In this document: piece by piece, positions 36,313 through 43,369 of the stretch
Layout of the letters: each line of letters starts with the position of its first letter
Position numbering within the stretch: the stretch's first letter is position 1
Assembly: GCA_020634875.1 (NCBI GenBank)
Contig: JACKAX010000017.1
Location: 3,931-67,930, forward strand
Direction: 5' to 3'
Source: Anaerolineales bacterium
Lineage (GTDB): Bacteria; Chloroflexota; Anaerolineae; Anaerolineales; JABWBV01
DNA: 64,000 nt
Made by a program: the position numbers and the translations under genes
The notes under the pieces: generated by a model
What the model was told of the DNA's origin: nothing
The model's input: only the letters and a program-made list of their open reading frames with translations
Database searches by the model: none

Positions 36313-36711
36313 TTAGTACCAATATTGATCCCAACGCCAAAGCAGGCTGATTTCGACCACGACGGTAATCAGCAAGACAACCTGACTCGCCGGACTACGC
36401 AATAGACGGTTGAGATAGATTTGTAAGCCGAGGAAACTGGTAAGAAGGGTAAGAAAAACACCCCATCCTACCAATTCATGAAGCCAGCGAGGAAGACGGG
36501 GGGTCTTTTCTTGATCAGGGTCAAAGAAAATGATGCGGATTTTGGGTGAGACGCGCGGCATTTCCTGATAGGGGATGAGTGACTTTTCGGCTTCGGCGAG
36601 AGGAAATGAGAAGAGCAATTCAATTTCTGGGCTGGCAGTTTGTACAGCTACCTCAGAAGGGGTGCGCTCAGGCGGGGGCGTTTCTTTTTGGAAAGCGGAG
36701 GGATCGAACAT
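36313..36711 (-). CDS. Small two-helix membrane protein, first gene of the permease operon
   Basis: 132 residues, not recognised. The first 75 residues are soluble and Pro-rich. Two hydrophobic helices follow (about 80-100 and 108-126), with an aromatic C terminus (RWDQYWY). A longer open frame reaches 36828, but AAGGA seven bases before the ATG at 36711 fixes the start. It is separated from the KdpE-like gene by a terminator. It may be a small subunit of the permease complex. Confidence 0.7.
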   Translation of the reverse strand: MFDPSAFQKETPPPERTPSEVAVQTASPEIELLFSFPLAEAEKSLIPYQEMPRVSPKIRIIFFDPDQEKTPRLPRWLHELVGWGVFLTLLTSFLGLQIYLNRLLRSPASQVVLLITVVVEISLLWRWDQYWY

Positions 36712-36810
36712 CGTGAATCCTTTGCTAAAAAATGATTGAAGGTCAGTGAAGGATAGCACCCGCATGTAAAGGCCAAACAAAGAAAAAAGGCAGGGACATA
36801 AAGAAAAAAT

Positions 36811-36841
36811 AAAAAAACGCCCCATCACGGGGCGTTTTTTT
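36811..36841. terminator. Rho-independent terminator, bidirectional
   Basis: A 13-bp perfect stem (AAAAAAACGCCCC / GGGGCGTTTTTTT) with a 5-base loop lies just after the KdpE-like gene stop on the minus strand. Confidence 0.92.
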
Positions 36842-36853
36842 ATTTTTGGTGAG

Positions 36854-37552
36854 CTATTCGCCAGTGGAAAACCGGTAGCCGATGCCTGGTTCGCTGAGCA
36901 AATAGCGGGGATGTTTGGGGTCAGGCTCTAGCTTTTTGCGGAGTTGGCTCATGTACACGCGGAGATATTCGACGTTGTCTTCGTAGCCCCCGCCCCAGAC
37001 TTTTGTCAAGATGTTTTGATGGGTAAGGACGCGCCCGATGTTTTTGACTAAATAGGTCAGCAGGCGGAATTCGGTGGCGGTGAGTTTGACTTCGCTTCCT
37101 TTCAAAGTGACGAGGTGCGCGCCAAGATCAATGACCAGATCGCCTGTGGTAACGATGGTTTCTTTAGGACCTTCAAACGCCTGGGCGGAGTGGCGGAGGG
37201 AAACGCGGATGCGCGCGAGGAGTTCTTCGATGCCGAAGGGTTTGACCAGGTAGTCATCTGCGCCCTGATCGAGGGCACGGACTTTGTCACGTTCGTCTTC
37301 GCGGACGGAGAGAACGATGATGGGGATTTGCGTCCACTCCCGCAAACGGCGGCAGACCGTGAAACCGTCTATGTCGGGGAGACCGAGATCGAGGATGACA
37401 ACGTCCGGCGGCGAGGCGACCGCGAGGGCCAGGCCTTCTTCTCCGCGGGAGGCGGTGGTGACACGAAAATGTTTGGCGGTCAGGATTGTTCGCAGGGCGC
37501 GGAGAATTTGGGGTTCGTCATCAATGACCAGGATGTGGGGTTGGGTGGTCAT
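36854..37552 (-). CDS. kdpE: KdpE-like OmpR-family response regulator
   Basis: 232 residues. The receiver domain has D11/D12, phospho-acceptor D55 (VVILDLGLPDIDGF) and Lys in DDYLVKPF. A winged-helix domain follows (about 135-230) with LTATEFRLLTYLV and VYMSQLRKKLEPDPKHPRYL, typical of KdpE. Its ATG overlaps the stop of the kinase gene (ATGA). KdpE normally turns on the Kdp K+ pump, but no kdpFABC genes are in the window, so it may control the permease and ATPase downstream. The name rests on similarity to the KdpE group. Confidence 0.88.
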   Translation of the reverse strand: MTTQPHILVIDDEPQILRALRTILTAKHFRVTTASRGEEGLALAVASPPDVVILDLGLPDIDGFTVCRRLREWTQIPIIVLSVREDERDKVRALDQGADDYLVKPFGIEELLARIRVSLRHSAQAFEGPKETIVTTGDLVIDLGAHLVTLKGSEVKLTATEFRLLTYLVKNIGRVLTHQNILTKVWGGGYEDNVEYLRVYMSQLRKKLEPDPKHPRYLLSEPGIGYRFSTGE

Positions 37553-39048
37553 AAGGTTTCTGTTTTCAGGGTTGGGGGAGGCCGTCCGTTCCAATCCAGG
37601 GGGAGGGTGAAGCAAAAGGCAAAGCCGCCGGGCAGGTTTTCAGCCCAAATCGTGCCGCTATGCGCTTCAATAATGCCTTTACAAATGGAAAGGCCCAGGC
37701 CCGTACCGGTGACGCGGTCAGCGTCGGTGATGCGGTGGAATTTGTCGAAAATCTGGGTAAGGTGTTCGGGTGGGACGGGTGGCCCCTGGTTGGTGACACG
37801 GACGGTGAGGGCGTGCGGCGTGGCACCGGCCTGGATTTGGATGGTGGTGCGAGGGGGTGCGTATTTGATGCTGTTGCTGAGGAGGTTGGTGAAGACCCGC
37901 TCCAGTTGAGAGTAATCTACGGGCACGAGGGGCAGGTCGTCGGGGATGTCGAGCAGGATGAGGTGGTTTTCGAGGACGCGGTGCATCCGATCAAGGGCGG
38001 CGTCTACGATTTCGGCGAGAACGTTCCACTGGCGGTCGGGTTTGAGCGCGCCCGCTTCGAGCCGGGACATGTCGAGCAGGTTGCCGACAAGCCGGTTGAG
38101 CTGGTCGGATTCTTCATCTACAACGGAGAGGAGTTCGTGGCGAACGGCGGCGTCTTCCCAACCGACTTCGCCGCTCAACAGACTGGTGATGGAGGCTTTG
38201 ATGGTGGCGAGCGGGGTGCGGAGTTCGTGGGAGACAGAGGAGAGGAGGGCGGATTTCATGCGGTCGCTTTCTTCGAGCACCTGGGCGCGGGTTTCGGCTT
38301 GTAAAAAGGTGGCACGTTCAAGGGCCAACGCGGTTTGGGTGGCAAAGGTTTGGAGCATTTGCTGTTCGGCGGAGTTGAGAGGGGTTTCACGCCAGAGATG
38401 GAGTTCGCCCAGCAGCCGAGGGGCGGCGGAGACGGGGACAAGGGCGTCGGGAGGCGTGGAGGGAGTGGGGCGGTCGGGTGGGGTGATGACAGCGATAGGG
38501 GGGGCGCCTGCGGGAACGGTCAAATGGACGCAGACTACGCTGGTGCGAAAGGTTTCTTGCACTTGACTGGCTAGGATATGGGCGATTTCAGGCAGGCTGT
38601 TGACGCCAACGAGCCGGACGCTGAGCTCGTAGAGGCGGGTAGCTTCGAGTTCGCGGGTCTGGGCAACTTCCAGGTTCTTGCGAGCGCGTCCGACCAATTG
38701 ACTGGTCAGGACGGCGACGAGGAAGAAGATGGCTAATCCAGCTAAATCCTGGGTGTGGAGGACGGTGAAGGTGTAGTAGGGTTTGGTGAAAAAATAGTTG
38801 AGGCCGAGGAACGCGGAAAACCCGGAAACCAGGCCGGGACTTAACCCCCATTGGGTGGTGCTGATGAGGACGGGGATGAGAAAGATGAGGGCGACGGTGG
38901 AGGTACTCAAAAATTCACGGACGAAAAATAACAGGCCAATCATTAAGAGGGTGGTGAGAAGGGCATTTACGTGTTTAAAAACGGGGGAAAACACTTTTGT
39001 CACACCGCGTAGTGTACCATTCTGATATTGCACTGGCTTTAAAACCAC
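37549..39048 (-). CDS. KdpD-like sensor histidine kinase lacking the N-terminal KdpD domain
   Basis: 499 residues. There is a four-helix DUF4118 membrane domain (about 25-115; LNYFFTKPYYTFTVLHTQDL), a GAF-like domain (about 135-250), HisKA with His in SVSHELRTPLA (about 276) and an HATPase with TGTGLGLSICKGI. Full KdpD has another 350-400 residues with KdpD and Usp domains in front; these are absent. The listed GTG start at 39048 overlaps the SDR gene end by ten bases; an internal GTG about 16 codons later is an alternative. It is coupled to kdpE downstream. The likely signal is K+ limitation or cell-envelope stress, by family. Confidence 0.88.
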   Translation of the reverse strand: MVLKPVQYQNGTLRGVTKVFSPVFKHVNALLTTLLMIGLLFFVREFLSTSTVALIFLIPVLISTTQWGLSPGLVSGFSAFLGLNYFFTKPYYTFTVLHTQDLAGLAIFFLVAVLTSQLVGRARKNLEVAQTRELEATRLYELSVRLVGVNSLPEIAHILASQVQETFRTSVVCVHLTVPAGAPPIAVITPPDRPTPSTPPDALVPVSAAPRLLGELHLWRETPLNSAEQQMLQTFATQTALALERATFLQAETRAQVLEESDRMKSALLSSVSHELRTPLATIKASITSLLSGEVGWEDAAVRHELLSVVDEESDQLNRLVGNLLDMSRLEAGALKPDRQWNVLAEIVDAALDRMHRVLENHLILLDIPDDLPLVPVDYSQLERVFTNLLSNSIKYAPPRTTIQIQAGATPHALTVRVTNQGPPVPPEHLTQIFDKFHRITDADRVTGTGLGLSICKGIIEAHSGTIWAENLPGGFAFCFTLPLDWNGRPPPTLKTETL

Positions 39049-39749
39049 TCAATTTCTAATATCTGGCCTGTGATATAGCGTGACTCATCGCTTGCCAAAA
39101 AGATCGCGGAGGGCACGCAGTCTTCGGCTTTGAGCATTTGCTCCTTGTCTTCGGAGACGTTCGCGCGCATGGGGGTGTCCACTTTGCCGGGGGCAAGGGC
39201 GTTGACGCGAATGTTGGCGGGTTTGCCCTCTTCGGCGGTCACTTTGGTGAAGCCCAATTGCGCCCATTTGCTGGCGGAATAGGCGGAGTACATCGGGTAG
39301 ATGCGCGTGCCGGAAAGCGAGGAGACGTTGATGATGCTGCCGCCGCCCGCTTTTTTCATGGATTTCCAAACGTGTTTGGTGCAAAGAAACGTGGAAGTAG
39401 CGTTGATGGACATGATCCATTCCCACGTTTTGAGCGGGGTGCCGTAGGCTGGGCGAAACGCGCCAACTCCGGCATTGTTGATGAGGATGTCCACCTGTCC
39501 AAAAGTGTCCACGGTGGCTTTTACCATCGCTTCTACTTGCTCTTCAAGGGTGACATCGGTGGGAATGACCAACGTGCGCGGAGCGTTCTCACCGAGGGTG
39601 CGGATTTCTTCGGCGACCGCTTCCAGTTCAGCTTGGGTACGAGCGGCGAGGGCGACGTGTGCGCCCTCACGGGCAAAGCCGAGCGCGATGGCGCGTCCGA
39701 TGCCGCGTCCAGCCCCAGTAATAATGGCTACTTTATCTTTTAATCGCAT
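39039..39749 (-). CDS. Short-chain dehydrogenase/reductase
   Basis: 236 residues. The cofactor loop is TGAGRGIG, with NNAG near 85 and catalytic Ser and Tyr-Lys in NVSSLSG and YSASK. It is a classical SDR that would reduce or oxidise an alcohol/ketone with NAD(P)(H); the substrate is unknown. Two features are uncommon: the C terminus ends at EIEWF without the usual extended substrate lid, and the gene overlaps the KdpD-like kinase. AAGGAG precedes the ATG at 39749. A role in the K+ response is not obvious. Confidence 0.9.
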   Translation of the reverse strand: MRLKDKVAIITGAGRGIGRAIALGFAREGAHVALAARTQAELEAVAEEIRTLGENAPRTLVIPTDVTLEEQVEAMVKATVDTFGQVDILINNAGVGAFRPAYGTPLKTWEWIMSINATSTFLCTKHVWKSMKKAGGGSIINVSSLSGTRIYPMYSAYSASKWAQLGFTKVTAEEGKPANIRVNALAPGKVDTPMRANVSEDKEQMLKAEDCVPSAIFLASDESRYITGQILEIEWF

Positions 39750-39772
39750 GGATACTCCTTCAAAATGAAACA

Positions 39773-39802
39773 AAATGCGACGCAGTGGCTGGCGTCGCAT
39801 TT
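39773..39802 (-). terminator. Rho-independent terminator after tatA
   Basis: An 11-bp perfect stem (AAATGCGACGC / GCGTCGCATTT) with an 8-base loop is followed on the minus strand by TTTTGTTTC. Confidence 0.8.
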
Positions 39803-39854
39803 AGCTTGATGTGAATCAAAAAATTTCCCACTCAATTTTCAAAAACAAAAGAAC

Positions 39855-40022
39855 CTATTCAGTTTTGTCCGTTGTATTTTCTTCGTCGCCCTTGAGGCCC
39901 TCGCGAAACGCGCGGATCCCGCTCCCCAACTCTTTTCCAATTTTGGAAATGCGCCCGACACCAAAGACAAGCACGACAATCACTAAAACAATAATCAGTT
40001 CGCCACCACGTGGTAGGGACAT
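39855..40022 (-). CDS. tatA: Short TatA-type twin-arginine translocase subunit
   Basis: 55 residues. MSLPRGGELIIVLVIVVLVF is an N-terminal membrane helix. The TatA hinge follows as FGVGRISKIGKELGSGIR (FGxxxLPxxxxxLG is the consensus), then a short amphipathic helix and an acidic tail. TatA oligomerises around TatBC to let folded proteins cross the membrane. AAAAAAGGAG sits just before the ATG. Frames on the other strand and in other phases cover it, so it is easily missed. It lies 44 bases after heme A synthase and ends at a clear terminator. No tatC is in the window. Confidence 0.88.
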   Translation of the reverse strand: MSLPRGGELIIVLVIVVLVFGVGRISKIGKELGSGIRAFREGLKGDEENTTDKTE

Positions 40023-40066
40023 GTTTAACTCCTTTTTTATAAAACATTCACTGAGATAAATTTATT

Positions 40067-41170
40067 CTACCGCGCCAAAGAAGGTTGGGCAAGTTTCGCC
40101 TCTTTTGGGGCGAATACTCGATACGCAAAAACTTCATAGTTCAGATAAACAATGGCAAGGAACAGCAACATTGCCGTGCCCTGATGCGTAATTGCGGCTA
40201 AAATTGCGACGTTGAACCATACCGTCAAGATACCCAGGGTGATTTGCACAAGCGTCAAATAAATGACGTACAGACTGGCTTTTTGAATACCGGCTGTCTC
40301 TGACCGTTTGCGTGCCTCGAAATACACCCAGATTGTCGTGGCAAGCACAATAAAGGCAAACCAACGGTGGACAAAGTGAACGGTCAATTCTGACGCAAAC
40401 AGGTTGAGCCACCAGGGGTGTAGTTTAGCAAACAAGCCGCCAGGAATCCACTGGCCCAGCATGAGGGGCCAGGTGTTGGAAACGTGTCCAGCTTTTAGCC
40501 CGGCGACGAACGCACCGTATGTGATTTGAATGACGACAAGGACGAACAACGTGATCACCGGCCCGCGCAGATGACGCAACCCGGCCTCCAATCCCTGTGT
40601 GCGGGATTCCGTTGCCAGACGTGGCGCGAGTTTCCGCTGGTCGAGCGCGACCCAAAACGTTAGGGCAAGCAAACTCAGCGCGGCCATCAAGTGCGCGGCT
40701 AACCGATATTGGCTCACCTGCGGCATATCTTCCAACCCACTCGCGACCATATACCATCCCAAAAACCCTTGAAACGCAAAGCCGAGGCCAATGGTCAGGT
40801 ACGGCACGGACTTTTTCCACGGGATGATGCCGCGCCAGAGAAAATAGAACAAGGGCAGGACATAAATCAACCCTGCTGTGCGTCCGATCAGCCGGTGGAA
40901 GTATTCAACGTAATAAATAGTTTTATACCCATCCAGGGTCATGTTGACGTTGATTAACTGCCCTTCCGGGGTGGCCTTGTATTGGGCGAACTCATCTTCC
41001 CACGCCGCCTGTCCGATGGGGGGAAGCACACCAGTGATGACGTCCCATTGCACGATGGACAACCCTGATCGCGTGAGCCGGGTATATCCGCCAATGAGTA
41101 CGAGTGCCCCAATAAACACGACCACGGTGTAAAGCCAGATAGATAAAGTCTTTTGATGCGATTGCGTCAT
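40067..41170 (-). CDS. ctaA: Heme A synthase (CtaA/COX15 type)
   Basis: 367 residues with eight membrane helices. The four heme/substrate histidines are in EYFHRLIGR, RLAAHLMAAL, HFVHRWFAF and ITHQGTAM. The first loop has the LTRSGLSIVQWDVITGVLPP signature of the COX15-like group, without the cysteine pair of the Bacillus type. It converts heme O to heme A for aa3-type oxidases, so aerobic respiration is implied. GGAG eight bases before the ATG at 41170 sets the start; a GTG two codons earlier is too near it. No ctaB or oxidase genes are adjacent. Confidence 0.93.
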   Translation of the reverse strand: MTQSHQKTLSIWLYTVVVFIGALVLIGGYTRLTRSGLSIVQWDVITGVLPPIGQAAWEDEFAQYKATPEGQLINVNMTLDGYKTIYYVEYFHRLIGRTAGLIYVLPLFYFLWRGIIPWKKSVPYLTIGLGFAFQGFLGWYMVASGLEDMPQVSQYRLAAHLMAALSLLALTFWVALDQRKLAPRLATESRTQGLEAGLRHLRGPVITLFVLVVIQITYGAFVAGLKAGHVSNTWPLMLGQWIPGGLFAKLHPWWLNLFASELTVHFVHRWFAFIVLATTIWVYFEARKRSETAGIQKASLYVIYLTLVQITLGILTVWFNVAILAAITHQGTAMLLFLAIVYLNYEVFAYRVFAPKEAKLAQPSLAR

Positions 41171-41327
41171 GCACACTACTCCAAATGAAAATTTTCACTA
41201 TCATACCAAAAGACCGTCTCCCTGACATGATGACAAACTAAGAAAGGTGGGATAAATTTTTCAGGGGTTCCCTTTTTTTAGATCGACTATAATCGGTGAA
41301 AAAGTGATGAAGCGATAAGTAAAATTT

Positions 41328-41361
41328 ACTCGCCACTCGCCACTCGCCACTCGCCACTCGC
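41328..41361. repeat. Tandem 7-base repeat (ACTCGCC), about five copies
   Basis: Four exact units plus a partial fifth lie in the divergent spacer between heme A synthase and the M24 peptidase. Too short and spacer-free for a CRISPR array. Confidence 0.9.
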
Positions 41362-41401
41362 TAGCTCCTTTTCTCATCCTTACTCCCACTCCTCTACTCC
41401 T

Positions 41402-42523
41402 ATGCTAACCCCCTCCTTGCTCTTCTCCCGACATTCCAAACTTGCCAATGCCCTACAACAATCCGGCCTCGATGCCGTGGCTGTCAACCCTGGCCCTTCG
41501 CTTACCTATTTGACCGGTTTGCATTTTCACACCAGCGAACGCCCGGTCGTTTTGCTTTTTGCTCCTGGAAAAACGCCCGCGTTAGTGCTTCCCGAACTGG
41601 AAACGCGCAAAGTGGATCATCCTCTGTTTGAGTTGCAAGTATTCCCGTATGGGGAAAATCCGCTCGATTGGGTCAAAGCTTTTGCAGGGGCGGCGTACGC
41701 AGTCGGGTTGCCTGGTGCCCGTGTGGGCGTGGAAGCGCGACGGATGCGGGTGTTGGAAGTTCATTATCTGGAAGAAGCCGCGGCGGGTGCGCGGTTTATC
41801 CCCGCGGAAGAAACCTTCGCCGCCCTTCGTATGTACAAAGATGCCGCCGAAGCCGAAACCATGCGCCGCGCCGCGGACGTGGGGCAGAAAGCGCTCATCG
41901 CCACCCTCCCGTTGATCAAACTGGGGATGACCGAAAAAGACCTCGCGGGTGAACTGGTCATTCAACTCCTCCGACAGGGTTCCAGCCCCGCGATGCCCTT
42001 CTCCCCCATCGTGTCGTTTGGCCCGAACAGCGCCAACCCCCACGCCAGCCCCACCGAGCGCAAACTGGCCCCGGGCGATCTCCTGCTCTTCGATTGGGGC
42101 GCGACCGTGGACGATTATTACTCTGACATTACGCGCACCTTTGCCGTGGGCGAAGTAGAGCCGGAATACGTCAAAATTGCAGCCATTGTCAAACAAGCAA
42201 ACGAGGCAGGGCGCGCTGCTGCCAAACCAGGTGTGCCGTGCAGTGCGGTGGATAAAGCCGCGCGGGGTGTCATCGAAAAGGCCGGGTACGGGCAATATTT
42301 CACTCACCGTACCGGACACGGCCTGGGCATGGATGGACACGAAGAACCCTACATGCGCGGCGATAATGAGCAACTGCTTGAACCCGGCATGGTTTTTACC
42401 GTCGAACCCGGCATTTATCTCCCTGACCGGGCGGGGGTACGGATTGAGGATGATGTGATGATTACAGAGGGTGGTGCTGAGAGTTTTACAGATTTGCCGC
42501 GTGAATTAATTCGCGCCCTCTAA
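41402..42523 (+). CDS. M24-family Xaa-Pro peptidase
   Basis: 373 residues. An N-terminal creatinase-like domain (about 1-135) is followed by the pita-bread catalytic domain. The five metal ligands are present: Asp in LLFDWGA, Asp in YYSDITR, His in HRTGHGLG, Glu in TVEPGIY and Glu in RIEDDV. The enzyme would remove N-terminal residues before proline or cleave X-Pro dipeptides (PepP/PepQ type) in the cytoplasm. The ATG at 41402 has no clear ribosome-binding site and lies in a C-rich leader after the tandem repeat. Its stop overlaps the stop of the convergent regulator by four bases. Confidence 0.92.
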   Translation: MLTPSLLFSRHSKLANALQQSGLDAVAVNPGPSLTYLTGLHFHTSERPVVLLFAPGKTPALVLPELETRKVDHPLFELQVFPYGENPLDWVKAFAGAAYAVGLPGARVGVEARRMRVLEVHYLEEAAAGARFIPAEETFAALRMYKDAAEAETMRRAADVGQKALIATLPLIKLGMTEKDLAGELVIQLLRQGSSPAMPFSPIVSFGPNSANPHASPTERKLAPGDLLLFDWGATVDDYYSDITRTFAVGEVEPEYVKIAAIVKQANEAGRAAAKPGVPCSAVDKAARGVIEKAGYGQYFTHRTGHGLGMDGHEEPYMRGDNEQLLEPGMVFTVEPGIYLPDRAGVRIEDDVMITEGGAESFTDLPRELIRAL

Positions 42524-43320
42524 ATAGCCAGACGGTAACCTTCGCCTCGTACCGTAAGAATGTATTCTGGTTTTTGGGGGTCGGTTTCAATGATTTTTCG
42601 GAGTTCGTGAATGCGCCACCGGGCGAGGTCGCGTGCTTCCGCACCCATGACCTCATATCCTTGTGCTTCTTTGACGAGGATTTTATAAGAAACCGAGCGG
42701 GGTGCGTACCGCACAAGCGTGACAAGATAATCAAAATATATACCAGAGACGGGTAGGTATTTGTTGTGGAGCAGGGCATGCCGCGCATGTAGGTCTAGCC
42801 CGAAAGGCCCTTTTTCCAAAAACCGAGTACTTTCAGTCGGAGGAACTGAGGCTAACACACTGGTTGGGGTGGCTTCCAATCCCTCGAGTTGTTGTAACTC
42901 CTGAAGAAGATTTTGAATCTGGTTGACTACTTCACGTTTACGGACGGGTTGTTCAAGTTCGTCAAAAATGGAGCGTACGCGATCTAACAGGGCCGGAGGG
43001 TCAATAGGTTTAAGCAGATAATCCCGCGCACCAAGCCGGACCGCCTGAATGGCCGATTCTAGTGAAGCATGGGCCGTTAGGATAAACACCGGGAGTGTGG
43101 GGTAAAGACGGTGAACTTCCGCTAGAAGTTCGATTCCGCTCATTTTTGGCATATTTAGATCAAGAAACATTAAGTCCATCTGATTCTGCATCAAGAGCTG
43201 AAGCCCTTTTATTGCATTTTCACTCAAATGGACAAGGTATCCTTCTTTTTTTAAGATAAACGAAAGCGTCAAGCCTAGGTTGGGATCGTCGTCTACAATT
43301 AGAATGTTTTTTGGACGCAT
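42520..43320 (-). CDS. Response regulator with winged-helix output
   Basis: 266 residues. The receiver has D10-D12, phospho-acceptor D54 (MFLDLNMPKMSG), Thr in ILTAH and Lys in YLLKPI. After a long linker (about 125-175), an OmpR-like winged helix ends with WRIHELRKIIETDPQKPEYI and RGEGYRLAI. GGAGG five bases before the ATG at 43320 decides against the upstream TTG. It lies 49 bases after the GAF histidine kinase and surely partners it. The linker and the first part of the effector domain are unusual for the family. Confidence 0.9.
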   Translation of the reverse strand: MRPKNILIVDDDPNLGLTLSFILKKEGYLVHLSENAIKGLQLLMQNQMDLMFLDLNMPKMSGIELLAEVHRLYPTLPVFILTAHASLESAIQAVRLGARDYLLKPIDPPALLDRVRSIFDELEQPVRKREVVNQIQNLLQELQQLEGLEATPTSVLASVPPTESTRFLEKGPFGLDLHARHALLHNKYLPVSGIYFDYLVTLVRYAPRSVSYKILVKEAQGYEVMGAEARDLARWRIHELRKIIETDPQKPEYILTVRGEGYRLAI

Positions 43321-43369
43321 ACAATCCTCCAATAAAAGTTCAAGATCAGTGGTAAGGTTTTCTGGTTCA

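Noticed and set aside
36854..39048. Complete kdp operon
   Set aside because: Only the regulator and a shortened kinase are present; no kdpF, kdpA, kdpB or kdpC gene is found in the window. The P-type ATPase is of the P2 type, not KdpB.
41328..41361. CRISPR array
   Set aside because: The units are only seven bases long and have no spacers; no cas genes are near.
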